Positions 1 through 5,774 are shown, counted from the first letter of the stretch. The stretch is DNA of 6,840 bases from Chloroflexota bacterium (GCA_016191895.1 JACPVD010000282.1:1-6840), one strand, 5' to 3'. The notes: a model not told the origin generated them from the letters alone. Numbers and translations: made by a program.

Positions 1-173
1 CCGCGATATTCGAGATAGCGGCGGATGATGTCGAAGACCAGCGCCGACATGGCATGGCCGACATGCGCGTCGTTGTAAACCGTCACCCCGCAGACGTACA
101 TTTTGACGAGATTCGGCTCGAGGGTTTGAAATTCTTCGGTCTTGCGGGTGAGAGTGTTGTAGATTTTGAGCAT
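1..173 (-). CDS. cysS: Cysteinyl-tRNA synthetase, N-terminal part (cut by window edge)
   Basis: Cytoplasmic class I aminoacyl-tRNA synthetase that charges tRNA-Cys with cysteine using ATP. Only the first 57 codons are present; the gene runs off the left edge. Translated from the ATG at 173-171, the protein begins [15 protein letters not shown] and continues to MYVCGVTVY, closely matching known CysRS N termini. Cys28 lies where the family's first zinc ligand lies. HVGH at residues 37-40 is the class I HIGH motif, and it is followed by [11 protein letters not shown]. The start matches the family N terminus exactly, although no good Shine-Dalgarno is visible. The gene lies 212 bp downstream of the SDR, across a repeat-rich gap, so it may have its own promoter. 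The partial sequence gives no sign of damage. Confidence 0.95.
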   Translation of the reverse strand, partial: MLKIYNTLTRKTEEFQTLEPNLVKMYVCGVTVYNDAHVGHAMSALVFDIIRRYLEYR

Positions 174-221
174 GTTATGTATTTTACCGCAGATGACCTT
201 GTATATTATTGTCCAAATCCC

Positions 222-355
222 TTAGCGCAAAGGCGCAATGACGCCAGGACGCAAAGGTGAGCCGCCGAAAAAAAAGATCAATCGCACCGCGAAGAGGCGA
301 AGACAGCGAAGGAACACTTCAAGAGTCTCTTCGCGACTTCGCATCTTTGCGTTAA
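222..355. repeat. Composite inverted repeat of GCGAAG/GCAAAG words in the SDR-cysS gap
   Basis: The gap at 174-385 is largely filled by this element. The outer arms, TTAGCGCAAAG (222-232) and CTTTGCGTTAA (345-355), pair at 10 of 11 bases. The inner arms, CGCGAAGAG (288-296) and CTCTTCGCG (327-335), pair perfectly. Between them are further GCGAAG and GACGCAAAG words and a small GAAG/CTTC hairpin (308-320). An A-run (268-275) and another (354-360) flank the inner part. Read on the minus strand, the inner stem is followed after about 12 nt by eight T residues, so it could act as a weak terminator for the SDR, but the roughly 30-nt loop and the T-tract distance argue against a classical one. Such degenerate words are often dispersed in genomes. 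Confidence 0.7.
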
Positions 356-385
356 AAAAACTCGTACATTCCGCAAGCCGCCGTT

Positions 386-1159
386 TTACTGCGCCGTATT
401 CCCGCCATCGACCAACAGCAAATGACCGGTCACAAACGAAGATTCATCCGACGCGAGAAACAAAACGGCATCGGCGATCTCTTCGGGTTTTCCAAAACGA
501 CCCATCGGAATGTACGCGCTTGATTCCCTGATCGCCTCCTCCAACGTGATGGGATCGGAGCCTTCGAAGTATCCTGTTTCCATCCAGCGGTCGACAAACG
601 TATCGCCGGGGCAAACCGCGTTCACGCGGATTCCGTCCCGCGCATGATCGAGCGCCATGGCCTTTGTCATCATCGCCACCGCGCCTTTGCTCATCACATA
701 CGGAAACGCGTTCTTTCCCGCCACCACAGACCAGTCCGATCCGTTGTTGACGATCGTGCCTTTGCCTTGTTTCTTCATGTGCGGAATCACAAACTTGCAC
801 ATGCGCCAGACCGCTGTGATGTTGATCTCCATGGTTCGTTGCCAAACCTCATCGGTGGTTGTCTCCGCCGTCCCCTGGGTGACGATGCCCGCGTTGTTGA
901 ACAAAATATCAATGCGATTAAATTCCTTAAGCGCGACGTCGACGACTCTTTGGCAGTCTTCGCCCTTTGTGTGATCCGCTTCGACAAACACGCATCCGAC
1001 TCGCCTCTGCCTGCATTCCGCTTCGACGAGATTCCCCAACCCGGAACGTCTGCCCGTTAAGACCAGGTCAGCCCCCTCGTCTGCGAAGCGAAGCGCGGTG
1101 GCTTTTCCAATTCCGCTGGTTGCGCCGGTGATAATGGCGACTTTGCCTTTGAGTCTTAT
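386..1159 (-). CDS. Short-chain dehydrogenase/reductase (SDR), apparent AUA start
   Basis: Classical SDR, an NAD(P)-dependent cytoplasmic oxidoreductase; the substrate cannot be named. The protein is 257 aa, the usual length. Rossmann motif TGATSGIG lies at residues 11-18, GRR at 36-38 after the second strand, NNAG at 88-91, active-site Asn113, Ser141, Tyr154 and Lys158 (YVMSK), VCPG near 182-185, and the C-terminal end VTGHLLLVDGG is typical. The arginines after strand two hint at NADP(H); this is inference. The first conventional start in frame is a TTG at 1039, which would delete the whole cofactor motif. Upstream codons stay open to a TAA, and the only sensible start is ATA at 1159-1157, five nt after a perfect AAGGAG. 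It aligns where family members have Met (RLKGKVAIITG follows). Either a rare AUA start or an ATG-to-ATA change or base error. It lies 71 bp after the ccmD-like gene, probably unrelated to heme work. Confidence 0.9.
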   Translation of the reverse strand: MRLKGKVAIITGATSGIGKATALRFADEGADLVLTGRRSGLGNLVEAECRQRRVGCVFVEADHTKGEDCQRVVDVALKEFNRIDILFNNAGIVTQGTAETTTDEVWQRTMEINITAVWRMCKFVIPHMKKQGKGTIVNNGSDWSVVAGKNAFPYVMSKGAVAMMTKAMALDHARDGIRVNAVCPGDTFVDRWMETGYFEGSDPITLEEAIRESSAYIPMGRFGKPEEIADAVLFLASDESSFVTGHLLLVDGGNTAQ

Positions 1160-1164
1160 GGTGT

Positions 1165-1170
1165 CTCCTT
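1165..1170 (-). promoter_or_regulatory. Shine-Dalgarno AAGGAG that sets the SDR start
   Basis: On the minus strand AAGGAG is followed by ACACC and then ATA at 1159-1157. The six-base match and 5-nt spacing are near ideal, whereas the TTG at 1039 has no comparable signal. This is the main support for placing the start at the non-canonical codon. Confidence 0.75.
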
Positions 1171-1197
1171 GTTTTCTATTTTATCCCGTCACGCAAG

Positions 1198-1209
1198 CCT
1201 GCATGCAGG
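1198..1209. repeat. 12-bp perfect palindrome in the ccmD-SDR gap
   Basis: CCTGCATGCAGG is a perfect palindrome in the 71-bp gap between the ccmD-like stop and the SDR start. It could be an operator half-site pair or a simple hairpin; it carries no T-tract, so it is not a standard terminator. A 12-bp palindrome is notable but not decisive in a single window. Confidence 0.45.
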
Positions 1210-1230
1210 GCAATCGCATCGATAATCCGG

Positions 1231-1401
1231 CTATTTCTTCTTCGGTTTTTCCGCCTGCAACGATTGAAGCGTTTCGAGATCCTGTTTCAGGTTGCGGTTG
1301 CGGATGTAGATGCTGGCAACGTATATGCCAATCACCAGGAAGGAAAGGACATAGCCGGCGATCATGTAACCGGATGTATCGGGCGTGGTTTGAAGGAACA
1401 T
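1231..1401 (-). CDS. ccmD: CcmD-like small membrane protein of heme export
   Basis: Small membrane protein of 56 aa. CcmD works with CcmC in the CcmABCD complex and helps release heme-loaded CcmE. The sequence has a short polar N terminus with tyrosines, one membrane helix at about residues 12-32 (AGYVLSFLVIGIYVASIYI), then a charged coil (RNRNLKQDLETLQ) and a lysine-rich end (EKPKKK), the usual CcmD layout of a helix followed by a basic cytoplasmic tail. The start at 1401 is preferred to the longer frame opening at 1452 because GGAG lies at 1409-1412, seven nt before this ATG, and the extra 17 residues are hydrophilic and partly repeat-derived. CcmD sequences are poorly conserved, so the call rests on size, topology and its place directly after ccmC. 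Confidence 0.8.
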   Translation of the reverse strand: MFLQTTPDTSGYMIAGYVLSFLVIGIYVASIYIRNRNLKQDLETLQSLQAEKPKKK

Positions 1402-1450
1402 GGGGGTTCTCCGTTCGTGAGTTTTCTTATCCGTTAATTTCTGAAAAAGC

Positions 1451-1546
1451 AAAAGAATCTCACCACAGAGATCACGACGCTTTGCGCACAGAGTTTTCTA
1501 AAAGATTTTCTCAGTGGACTCTGTGCGCTCTGTGGTTAAATCTTTT
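1451..1546. repeat. Interrupted inverted repeat of ACAGAG words in the ccmC-ccmD gap
   Basis: The left side carries ACCACAGAG (1462-1470) and GCGCACAGAG (1484-1493), split by 13 bases. The right side carries CTCTGTGCGC (1519-1528) running directly into CTCTGTGGT (1528-1536). Both word pairs are perfect reverse complements, and the match extends weakly outward through AAAAGA and TCTTTT. The element fills most of the 154-bp gap and could form a cruciform or an mRNA stem between ccmC and ccmD. Confidence 0.75.
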
Positions 1547-1555
1547 TACTTGAAC

Positions 1556-2260
1556 CTACATCGAAGCCTTGAGTTTGAGTTGCTCGGCCTTTTCCTGCAT
1601 GTTGGCAAGGCGCAGGCGATGCCACATGAAGTCGATGAAGACAACGGTGAAGGCAAAAAGCGCAAAGAAGAATGCGACGCGCATATCCGGCGTCATGCCA
1701 AAATCACCCTTAGCTTCTGCATTTTGAACGCCAATGACAACAGGGTGGATGGTTCGACTTTGTGCCAAACGTATGGACATAAACGTAATAGGTGCGCTGA
1801 GGCCACCCAGCAGGGTGTAGACTGCGCCAAAGCGGGCGCGTTTCTCTGGTTCTTCAATACCTTGCCTTAACATGAAATAGGCAACATAAATCAATTCAGT
1901 AATTGCAGCAGTGGTCAGACGTGGGTCCCACGTCCACCAGGTCCCCCAAATTGGGCGCGCCCAAATGGAACCAAGCGCGATCGTGATGAAGAAGAACACA
2001 GTGCTGACTTCCACCGCGGCCACTTCGAAACGATCCCACATCATATTTTTCGTGGCGAGGTAGGCGATGCCGGCGATGGCCGCCAGCACAAAGCCAAGAA
2101 GCCCCACCCAGGCGGTGCCGATGTGGAAATAGAAAACTCGTTGAACGTCTCCCATCACCAATTCGGTGGGCGCAAAGACAAGGGCAAGATAGGCGGAGAC
2201 TGCCAATAGGATAATGGATACAACGTCGAGAATTTTTAAAGCAATGGGTCTGGGTTGCAT
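1556..2260 (-). CDS. ccmC: CcmC heme-handling membrane protein
   Basis: Integral membrane protein that binds heme at the outer face of the membrane and promotes its covalent attachment to the chaperone CcmE. The protein is 234 aa, normal for CcmC, with about six membrane helices (near residues 10-31, 48-70, 85-103, 117-133, 148-165 and 194-214). The tryptophan-rich WWD signature WGTWWTWDPRLT lies at 105-116. The two candidate axial histidines are His46 (YFHIGTAW) and His172 (SRTIHPVV), matching the conserved pair of the family. The C terminus is a charged cytoplasmic tail. The ATG is well supported by AAGGAG at 2266-2271, six nt upstream. ccmB precedes it across a 54-bp gap and the ccmD-like gene follows. 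CcsA and CcmF also carry WWD motifs, but length and gene order favour CcmC. Confidence 0.96.
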   Translation of the reverse strand: MQPRPIALKILDVVSIILLAVSAYLALVFAPTELVMGDVQRVFYFHIGTAWVGLLGFVLAAIAGIAYLATKNMMWDRFEVAAVEVSTVFFFITIALGSIWARPIWGTWWTWDPRLTTAAITELIYVAYFMLRQGIEEPEKRARFGAVYTLLGGLSAPITFMSIRLAQSRTIHPVVIGVQNAEAKGDFGMTPDMRVAFFFALFAFTVVFIDFMWHRLRLANMQEKAEQLKLKASM

Positions 2261-2283
2261 GGAAACTCCTTCGATTTAAGAAT

Positions 2284-2320
2284 GATTCGCTGATTTACTG
2301 ACTCGTCGACTCGTTCACTC
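2284..2320. repeat. Imperfect 8-bp tandem repeat at the ccmB-ccmC junction
   Basis: Four consecutive 8-base units, GATTCGCT, GATTTACT, GACTCGTC and GACTCGTT, are followed by a partial CACTC. The rough consensus is GAYTCGYT. The last units overlap the ccmB stop codon (2315-2317), and the array fills most of the 54-bp gap before ccmC. Confidence 0.65.
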
Positions 2321-3001
2321 CTCCACCACATAATCGAACACCATGAACGCGACGGCGATGAAGACGACGTCGTACACGATGAGCAGGTTAAGCGGGGTGA
2401 GAATATCTTCAATGGCGTCTCCGGCGAGTAGGCCGCTGCAGGCTTTTACCGACGCCAGCAGGACGGGCATCGCGACCGGGAACAGCAAGATGGGAAGCAA
2501 TATCTCGCGGGTGCGCGTCTGCGCCGACATGGTGGAGAGCAAGGTGCCGACGGATGTGTATCCGATCGAGCCAAGCAGAATCACACCGACAAGGTCAAGC
2601 CGCAGCAGGTTTACATTGTATAGCAGGCTATACACCGGCAGGACGATCGCCTCCACCACCAGCATGAAAGCCAGGTTGCTAAGCGCTTTGCCAAAAAATA
2701 TTGCAGAGCGATCCACCGGCGCGAGCAGGAGACCGTCCATACAGCCGCGATCCTTTTCCACAGACATGGAACGGTTTAATCCAAGCGTTCCCGCAAAGGC
2801 AAAAGTGGCCCACAACACGCCGGCGTTGACGGTCTTGCGCACTTCGATGTTCAATTCCAATGCGAAGTTGAAAATGATGATCACCAACAGGGAAAAGACC
2901 AGCATCGCCGAAACCAGTTCGAACGAGCGGAACTCGGCGGCAAGGTCTTTTCGCACGATGGCGAAAGTCGCTTTCCAAAGGGATGGGGCGGGAGTTTTCA
3001 T
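2315..3001 (-). CDS. ccmB: CcmB heme exporter permease
   Basis: Membrane subunit of the CcmAB ABC transporter, which with CcmC and CcmD supports release of holo-CcmE during cytochrome c maturation. The protein is 228 aa, the family's usual size, with six predicted helices (about 28-46, 59-77, 106-128, 135-157, 166-187 and 205-224). Typical features are an amphipathic N terminus with an AIVRKDL segment, the central EKDRGCMDGLLLAPVDRS loop and the hydrophobic LLPILLFPVAMPVLLA helix. The frame is open to an ATG at 3049, but those 16 extra residues are encoded by a hairpin repeat and look unlike CcmB, so the ATG at 3001 is chosen. It has no clear Shine-Dalgarno, so the start is less sure than the identity. 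It follows ccmA by 107 bp. Confidence 0.94.
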   Translation of the reverse strand: MKTPAPSLWKATFAIVRKDLAAEFRSFELVSAMLVFSLLVIIIFNFALELNIEVRKTVNAGVLWATFAFAGTLGLNRSMSVEKDRGCMDGLLLAPVDRSAIFFGKALSNLAFMLVVEAIVLPVYSLLYNVNLLRLDLVGVILLGSIGYTSVGTLLSTMSAQTRTREILLPILLFPVAMPVLLASVKACSGLLAGDAIEDILTPLNLLIVYDVVFIAVAFMVFDYVVEE

Positions 3002-3023
3002 ATTATCAATCAATTGGGGTGTG

Positions 3024-3060
3024 GGGTATGTTGAGCGCGCGAAGCGCATTCAACATACCC
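3024..3060. repeat. Hairpin-forming inverted repeat in the ccmA-ccmB gap
   Basis: GGGTATGTTGA (3024-3034) and TCAACATACCC (3050-3060) are perfect 11-bp arms. Inside them GCGC (3035-3038) pairs with GCGC (3044-3047), leaving a five-base loop and a two-base bulge. The stem lies in the ccmB leader and contains the alternative ATG at 3049. A second small palindrome, ATCTTTTGAAAAGAT, follows at 3072-3086. Neither hairpin ends in a T-tract on the minus strand. Confidence 0.8.
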
Positions 3061-3108
3061 ACTTTTCCCTTATCTTTTGAAAAGATGCAAAAAGGCGCAA
3101 CCTGAATT

Positions 3109-3807
3109 TCAAGACTCCAACGACTGTTTATAAAACGCGAGCAGATTTGTCTTTGCCAAATCCGATTTTGAGATCGATGCGGCGATCACGCCCCGCGAAA
3201 GGATGTCGAAACGGGTGGCGAGCTCTTCGGCGCGGACAAGGTCGTGCGAGGTCATCACTACGGTGCGTCCCTTCGCGGCGACTGAACGCAGGACATCATC
3301 CAGCATTTCGGAGGCGTCCTGGTCGAGGCCGGTATACGGCTCATCGAAAAGCATTACTTCGGGGTTATGGATGACAGCGCGGCCAATGGCAAGGCGTTGT
3401 TGCATTCCGCGCGAAAACGTGCGCACCAAGTCTTTGCGTCGATTCTCCAGATCGACCATCTTCAACACTTCGGTGATTCGCGCTTCGATGGCTTCGATGC
3501 CGTACATGCGGCCATAAAAGCGCAGATTCTCCTCTGCGGTGAGATCGGGGTACAACAATGGAAGATGCGAAACGACTCCCAACTTCGCCCGAACCTGCGC
3601 GGCCTGATTGGGCAGGGAATGCCCCGCCACCTTTACCTCACCAAGCGACTGCCGCGAAAGCGACGAAAGGATTCTCAAAAAGGTGGTCTTGCCCGCTCCG
3701 TTTGGACCAAGCAACGCCACAAACTCACCCGGCGCGACGGAAAAATCCAGCCCGCGCAGGATGGTCTTCAACCCAAAACGTTTGACAAGATTCCTAACTT
3801 CGATCAT
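3109..3807 (-). CDS. ccmA: CcmA heme exporter ATP-binding subunit
   Basis: Cytoplasmic ATPase of the CcmAB transporter; ATP hydrolysis is used to free heme-loaded CcmE from CcmC and CcmD. The protein is 232 aa. It shows Walker A GPNGAGKT (34-41), the ABC signature in the form FSRGMQQR (131-138), Walker B VMLFDEP (151-157) with Asp155 and Glu156, a D-loop TGLD, and the switch histidine of TSHD (His188). Around the Q-loop it reads VVSHLPLLYPDLTAEENL, so no glutamine is present; this SH pattern is, as I recall, common in the Thermus/Chloroflexi type of CcmA. The ATG at 3807 gives the family start MIEVRNLVKRF; a GTG at 3831 would add eight repeat-encoded residues. No Shine-Dalgarno is evident, and a perfect 12-bp hairpin ends about 10 nt before the start. 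Position next to ccmB fixes the identity beyond a generic ABC ATPase. Confidence 0.94.
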   Translation of the reverse strand: MIEVRNLVKRFGLKTILRGLDFSVAPGEFVALLGPNGAGKTTFLRILSSLSRQSLGEVKVAGHSLPNQAAQVRAKLGVVSHLPLLYPDLTAEENLRFYGRMYGIEAIEARITEVLKMVDLENRRKDLVRTFSRGMQQRLAIGRAVIHNPEVMLFDEPYTGLDQDASEMLDDVLRSVAAKGRTVVMTSHDLVRAEELATRFDILSRGVIAASISKSDLAKTNLLAFYKQSLES

Positions 3808-3817
3808 GTTATCGATA

Positions 3818-3859
3818 CAATCACCAATCACGTATTTAGAGATTAGAGATTGGTGATTG
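3818..3859. repeat. Perfect 12-bp inverted repeat upstream of ccmA
   Basis: CAATCACCAATC (3818-3829) and GATTGGTGATTG (3848-3859) are exact reverse complements around an 18-base loop containing the iterated word TTAGAGATTAGAGA. The element occupies nearly all of the 55-bp space between the cytochrome stop and the ccmA ATG, where a ribosome-binding site would be expected. Confidence 0.85.
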
Positions 3860-3862
3860 CAC

Positions 3863-5710
3863 TTACGCCTTCCTCTTCAACGAACCCTTCAACTCTTCGC
3901 GCCTTTGTTTGTAGGCCGCATCGGATATCTTTCCGGCGCGGTGCAAGTCATCAAGGGCGATGATCGCATCCAGTGTCGACTCGGAGTCGCCGGTTCCCGC
4001 TTCATCGTCATCGTCGAAATCATCTTCGAGGGATTTGCGGTCGCGCATGTACAGCCACACGCCGGCCAGGATCAGGACAATTCCGAACGCGCCAACGCCG
4101 ATCAAGAGAGTCTGGTTTTGGGTGATATCCGGGTTATCGGTTGTGTTCTGAGGTTTGCCTGTGATCGTAAACTCCAGGCTTTCGCCTTTGTTGATTCCGC
4201 TGATGGAATACACGTGAAAGTTCGTCGTTTGAATGGCCTGTATGCCTTCATCTACAAGCCCGGCGCCTTCCGCTTCCATGCCTTCGGGCAGGTACAAATT
4301 CACCAGCCCAACCGGCAACAACGCGGACTGTGAAATTTCCACTTCCTTTTCTTTTGGGATCGACGCGAACGCGATCAGGCCATACGGGACTTCATCTGGC
4401 GGCATCGCGAAACCTTTTTCGGTGGGGACAAATACCGCACTGTCTTGTGTGGCTTCGTAGCCAAGACCTTCCGCGCCATCCGGCGGCGCGATGAACGGCA
4501 CAGTCTGGTTGTCGCTCATGTCGATGACGATGGTTTTGTCGCCTTCATTGCTGATGGTATACACTGCAAAGATCTGTGCCGAGTTTTCGCCGGCAAAGTC
4601 GAAGAACAGTTGCAGAGAGTCGATCTTTAGCGGCGAGAAGTCGCCGGTGACGGCGTATACGGTGATGGGTTGCAAAATCACTTCGCTCGCGCCGGCTTCC
4701 ACGATCACAAGATCGGAGCGATAATCGAGTCCTTCCACAGTCGTTTCAGCGATGTAGATCAGCCCTTCAGGAATTTCGATATTTTCAAAGACGAACGTCC
4801 CATCCGCATTTATAGTCGACTCGTACGAAGCCGCCTCCTGCGGCCCTGCGGACGGGTCTGCGCCGTGTTCATACGCCCGCAATATGACTTTAAGACCGGG
4901 TGGAAGCGCCGCGCCGGTCTTGTTATCGATCGAGCCGCTGACATTGCCGAACCCGGCTATCGCTTCCGGCGTGACCGCAGCCTGCGTGCCGTCAACGGGT
5001 GTTTGCTGCGCCGACGGAGTCCCGCCCCCGGCGCTGACCGGGGTCAATGTCGCTGAAGCAGTTGTCGGCGCGGCAAAGGACAGCGTGCGAACGTATGCAG
5101 CCAATTCCGTGAATCCGCCCTCGGTCATCCTGGAGTCCAGCCCGGGAAATTCCGGCGTTCCATCGCGGAGAATTTTCGCAAGCTCCATGTTGGAGATCGA
5201 CGCCATCCATTCCTGGTTGCGGAAAATTTCTGTGGGGCAGTCTGCGCAAACTGTTTCGAATAATTCACGGCCTCGTTTTAGATCTTTTTCAGCAACATAA
5301 AGTGTAAGCGCATACGCAACCACGTCCCAGCGTTCCTGATCGCTCAGACTGCTGAACGGCGGCATGAAGCGATCGAGATTACCCTGTGTCACCTGCGCAT
5401 ACCACTTCGATGGCTGCGCAGTTTGTCCATACTCGGCCAGGCCAAGCGGCGCAGCTGTGACGGGGAGTTGCTTGCCCTGCTCGCCATCGCCCAACCCGGC
5501 GACACCATGACAGGCCGCGCATTTTTCCGCGTAAATGATCGCGCCATTCGCTATATCGGGCGCACTGGCAGGATATAACGGCCCTAGCGTTGGAACCGGG
5601 GTCGGCGGCACGTAACCGGGGGGCGGGGTCACATCTTCGGCGAGCGTGAAGTTGCATGCGGCAAGTAAGACGATAATGATTGCAAGGACAATTGCGCGAT
5701 GTAATTTCAT
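3863..5710 (-). CDS. Lipoprotein cytochrome c with beta-rich region, membrane helix and SHOCT-like tail
   Basis: Probable electron-transfer or sensing lipoprotein, 615 aa, outside the membrane. A signal peptide ends in lipobox LAAC (Cys19). A first cytochrome c domain has CAACH (64-68) and a likely axial Met116 (RFMPPF). A second cytochrome-like domain follows (about 145-211), but its heme site reads CADCP (155-159), lacking the histidine. After a Thr/Ala/Pro-rich linker (about 213-252) comes a long beta-rich region resembling carboxypeptidase-regulatory-like folds (from about 255), a membrane helix (about 534-558), an acidic cluster (DDFDDDDE) and a SHOCT-like end (LDDLHRAGKISDAAYKQRREEL). 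The inferred topology is lipid anchor and hemes outside, tail in the cytoplasm. The start at 5710 is set by GAGGAA (5715-5720) and the signal peptide; the frame opens 18 codons earlier within a repeat. Its place inside the ccm cluster suggests it is a client. I do not recognise a named gene. Confidence 0.88.
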   Translation of the reverse strand: MKLHRAIVLAIIIVLLAACNFTLAEDVTPPPGYVPPTPVPTLGPLYPASAPDIANGAIIYAEKCAACHGVAGLGDGEQGKQLPVTAAPLGLAEYGQTAQPSKWYAQVTQGNLDRFMPPFSSLSDQERWDVVAYALTLYVAEKDLKRGRELFETVCADCPTEIFRNQEWMASISNMELAKILRDGTPEFPGLDSRMTEGGFTELAAYVRTLSFAAPTTASATLTPVSAGGGTPSAQQTPVDGTQAAVTPEAIAGFGNVSGSIDNKTGAALPPGLKVILRAYEHGADPSAGPQEAASYESTINADGTFVFENIEIPEGLIYIAETTVEGLDYRSDLVIVEAGASEVILQPITVYAVTGDFSPLKIDSLQLFFDFAGENSAQIFAVYTISNEGDKTIVIDMSDNQTVPFIAPPDGAEGLGYEATQDSAVFVPTEKGFAMPPDEVPYGLIAFASIPKEKEVEISQSALLPVGLVNLYLPEGMEAEGAGLVDEGIQAIQTTNFHVYSISGINKGESLEFTITGKPQNTTDNPDITQNQTLLIGVGAFGIVLILAGVWLYMRDRKSLEDDFDDDDEAGTGDSESTLDAIIALDDLHRAGKISDAAYKQRREELKGSLKRKA

Positions 5711-5724
5711 GTATTTCCTCAATG

Positions 5725-5768
5725 ATGCGTGATTCGTAATGCGTAAAGCGTAATTACGAATCACGCAT
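5725..5768. repeat. Perfect 16-bp inverted repeat upstream of the cytochrome gene
   Basis: ATGCGTGATTCGTAAT (5725-5740) and ATTACGAATCACGCAT (5753-5768) are exact reverse complements around a 12-base loop that itself repeats GCGTAA words. The stem fills the 64-bp gap, starting a few bases after the zinc-ribbon gene's stop and ending just before the GAGGAA of the cytochrome gene. No T-tract follows on the minus strand, so it is not a standard terminator. Confidence 0.9.
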
Positions 5769-5774
5769 TACGTT

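Noticed and set aside
203..226. Possible minus-strand promoter for cysS: TTTGCG (226-231), 17-bp spacer, TAATAT (203-208)
   Set aside because: The -35 matches only three of six consensus bases, the -10 four of six, and the -35 lies within a repeat word. Too weak to annotate without start-site data.
268..335. Rho-independent terminator for the SDR gene
   Set aside because: The inner stem (288-296 with 327-335) has a loop of about 30 nt, and the T-tract begins about 12 nt after the stem, unlike a classical terminator.
644..1060. Long open frames on the plus strand opposite the SDR, and similar ones opposite ccmA, ccmB and the thioredoxin gene
   Set aside because: They are antisense to well-identified genes, their products resemble no family, and they are rich in Arg/His/Ser as expected for shadow frames.
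1402..1452. Longer CcmD start at 1452
   Set aside because: The additional 17 residues are hydrophilic and lack a ribosome-binding site, while GGAG at 1409-1412 points to the start at 1401.
3808..3831. GTG at 3831 as the ccmA start
   Set aside because: The eight added residues come from the hairpin repeat and family members begin at MIEVRNL-like sequence, so the ATG at 3807 is preferred.
4992..5249. Frameshift in the second cytochrome domain that would restore CXXCH (reading TGC CAC after removing two C)
   Set aside because: The sequence downstream continues correctly in the original frame, so a two-base error would need a nearby compensating error. An internal deletion or divergence is simpler.
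174..5774. CRISPR array or transposon among the repeats
   Set aside because: The repeats have no regular spacer pattern, no common repeat unit, and no cas or transposase gene nearby.
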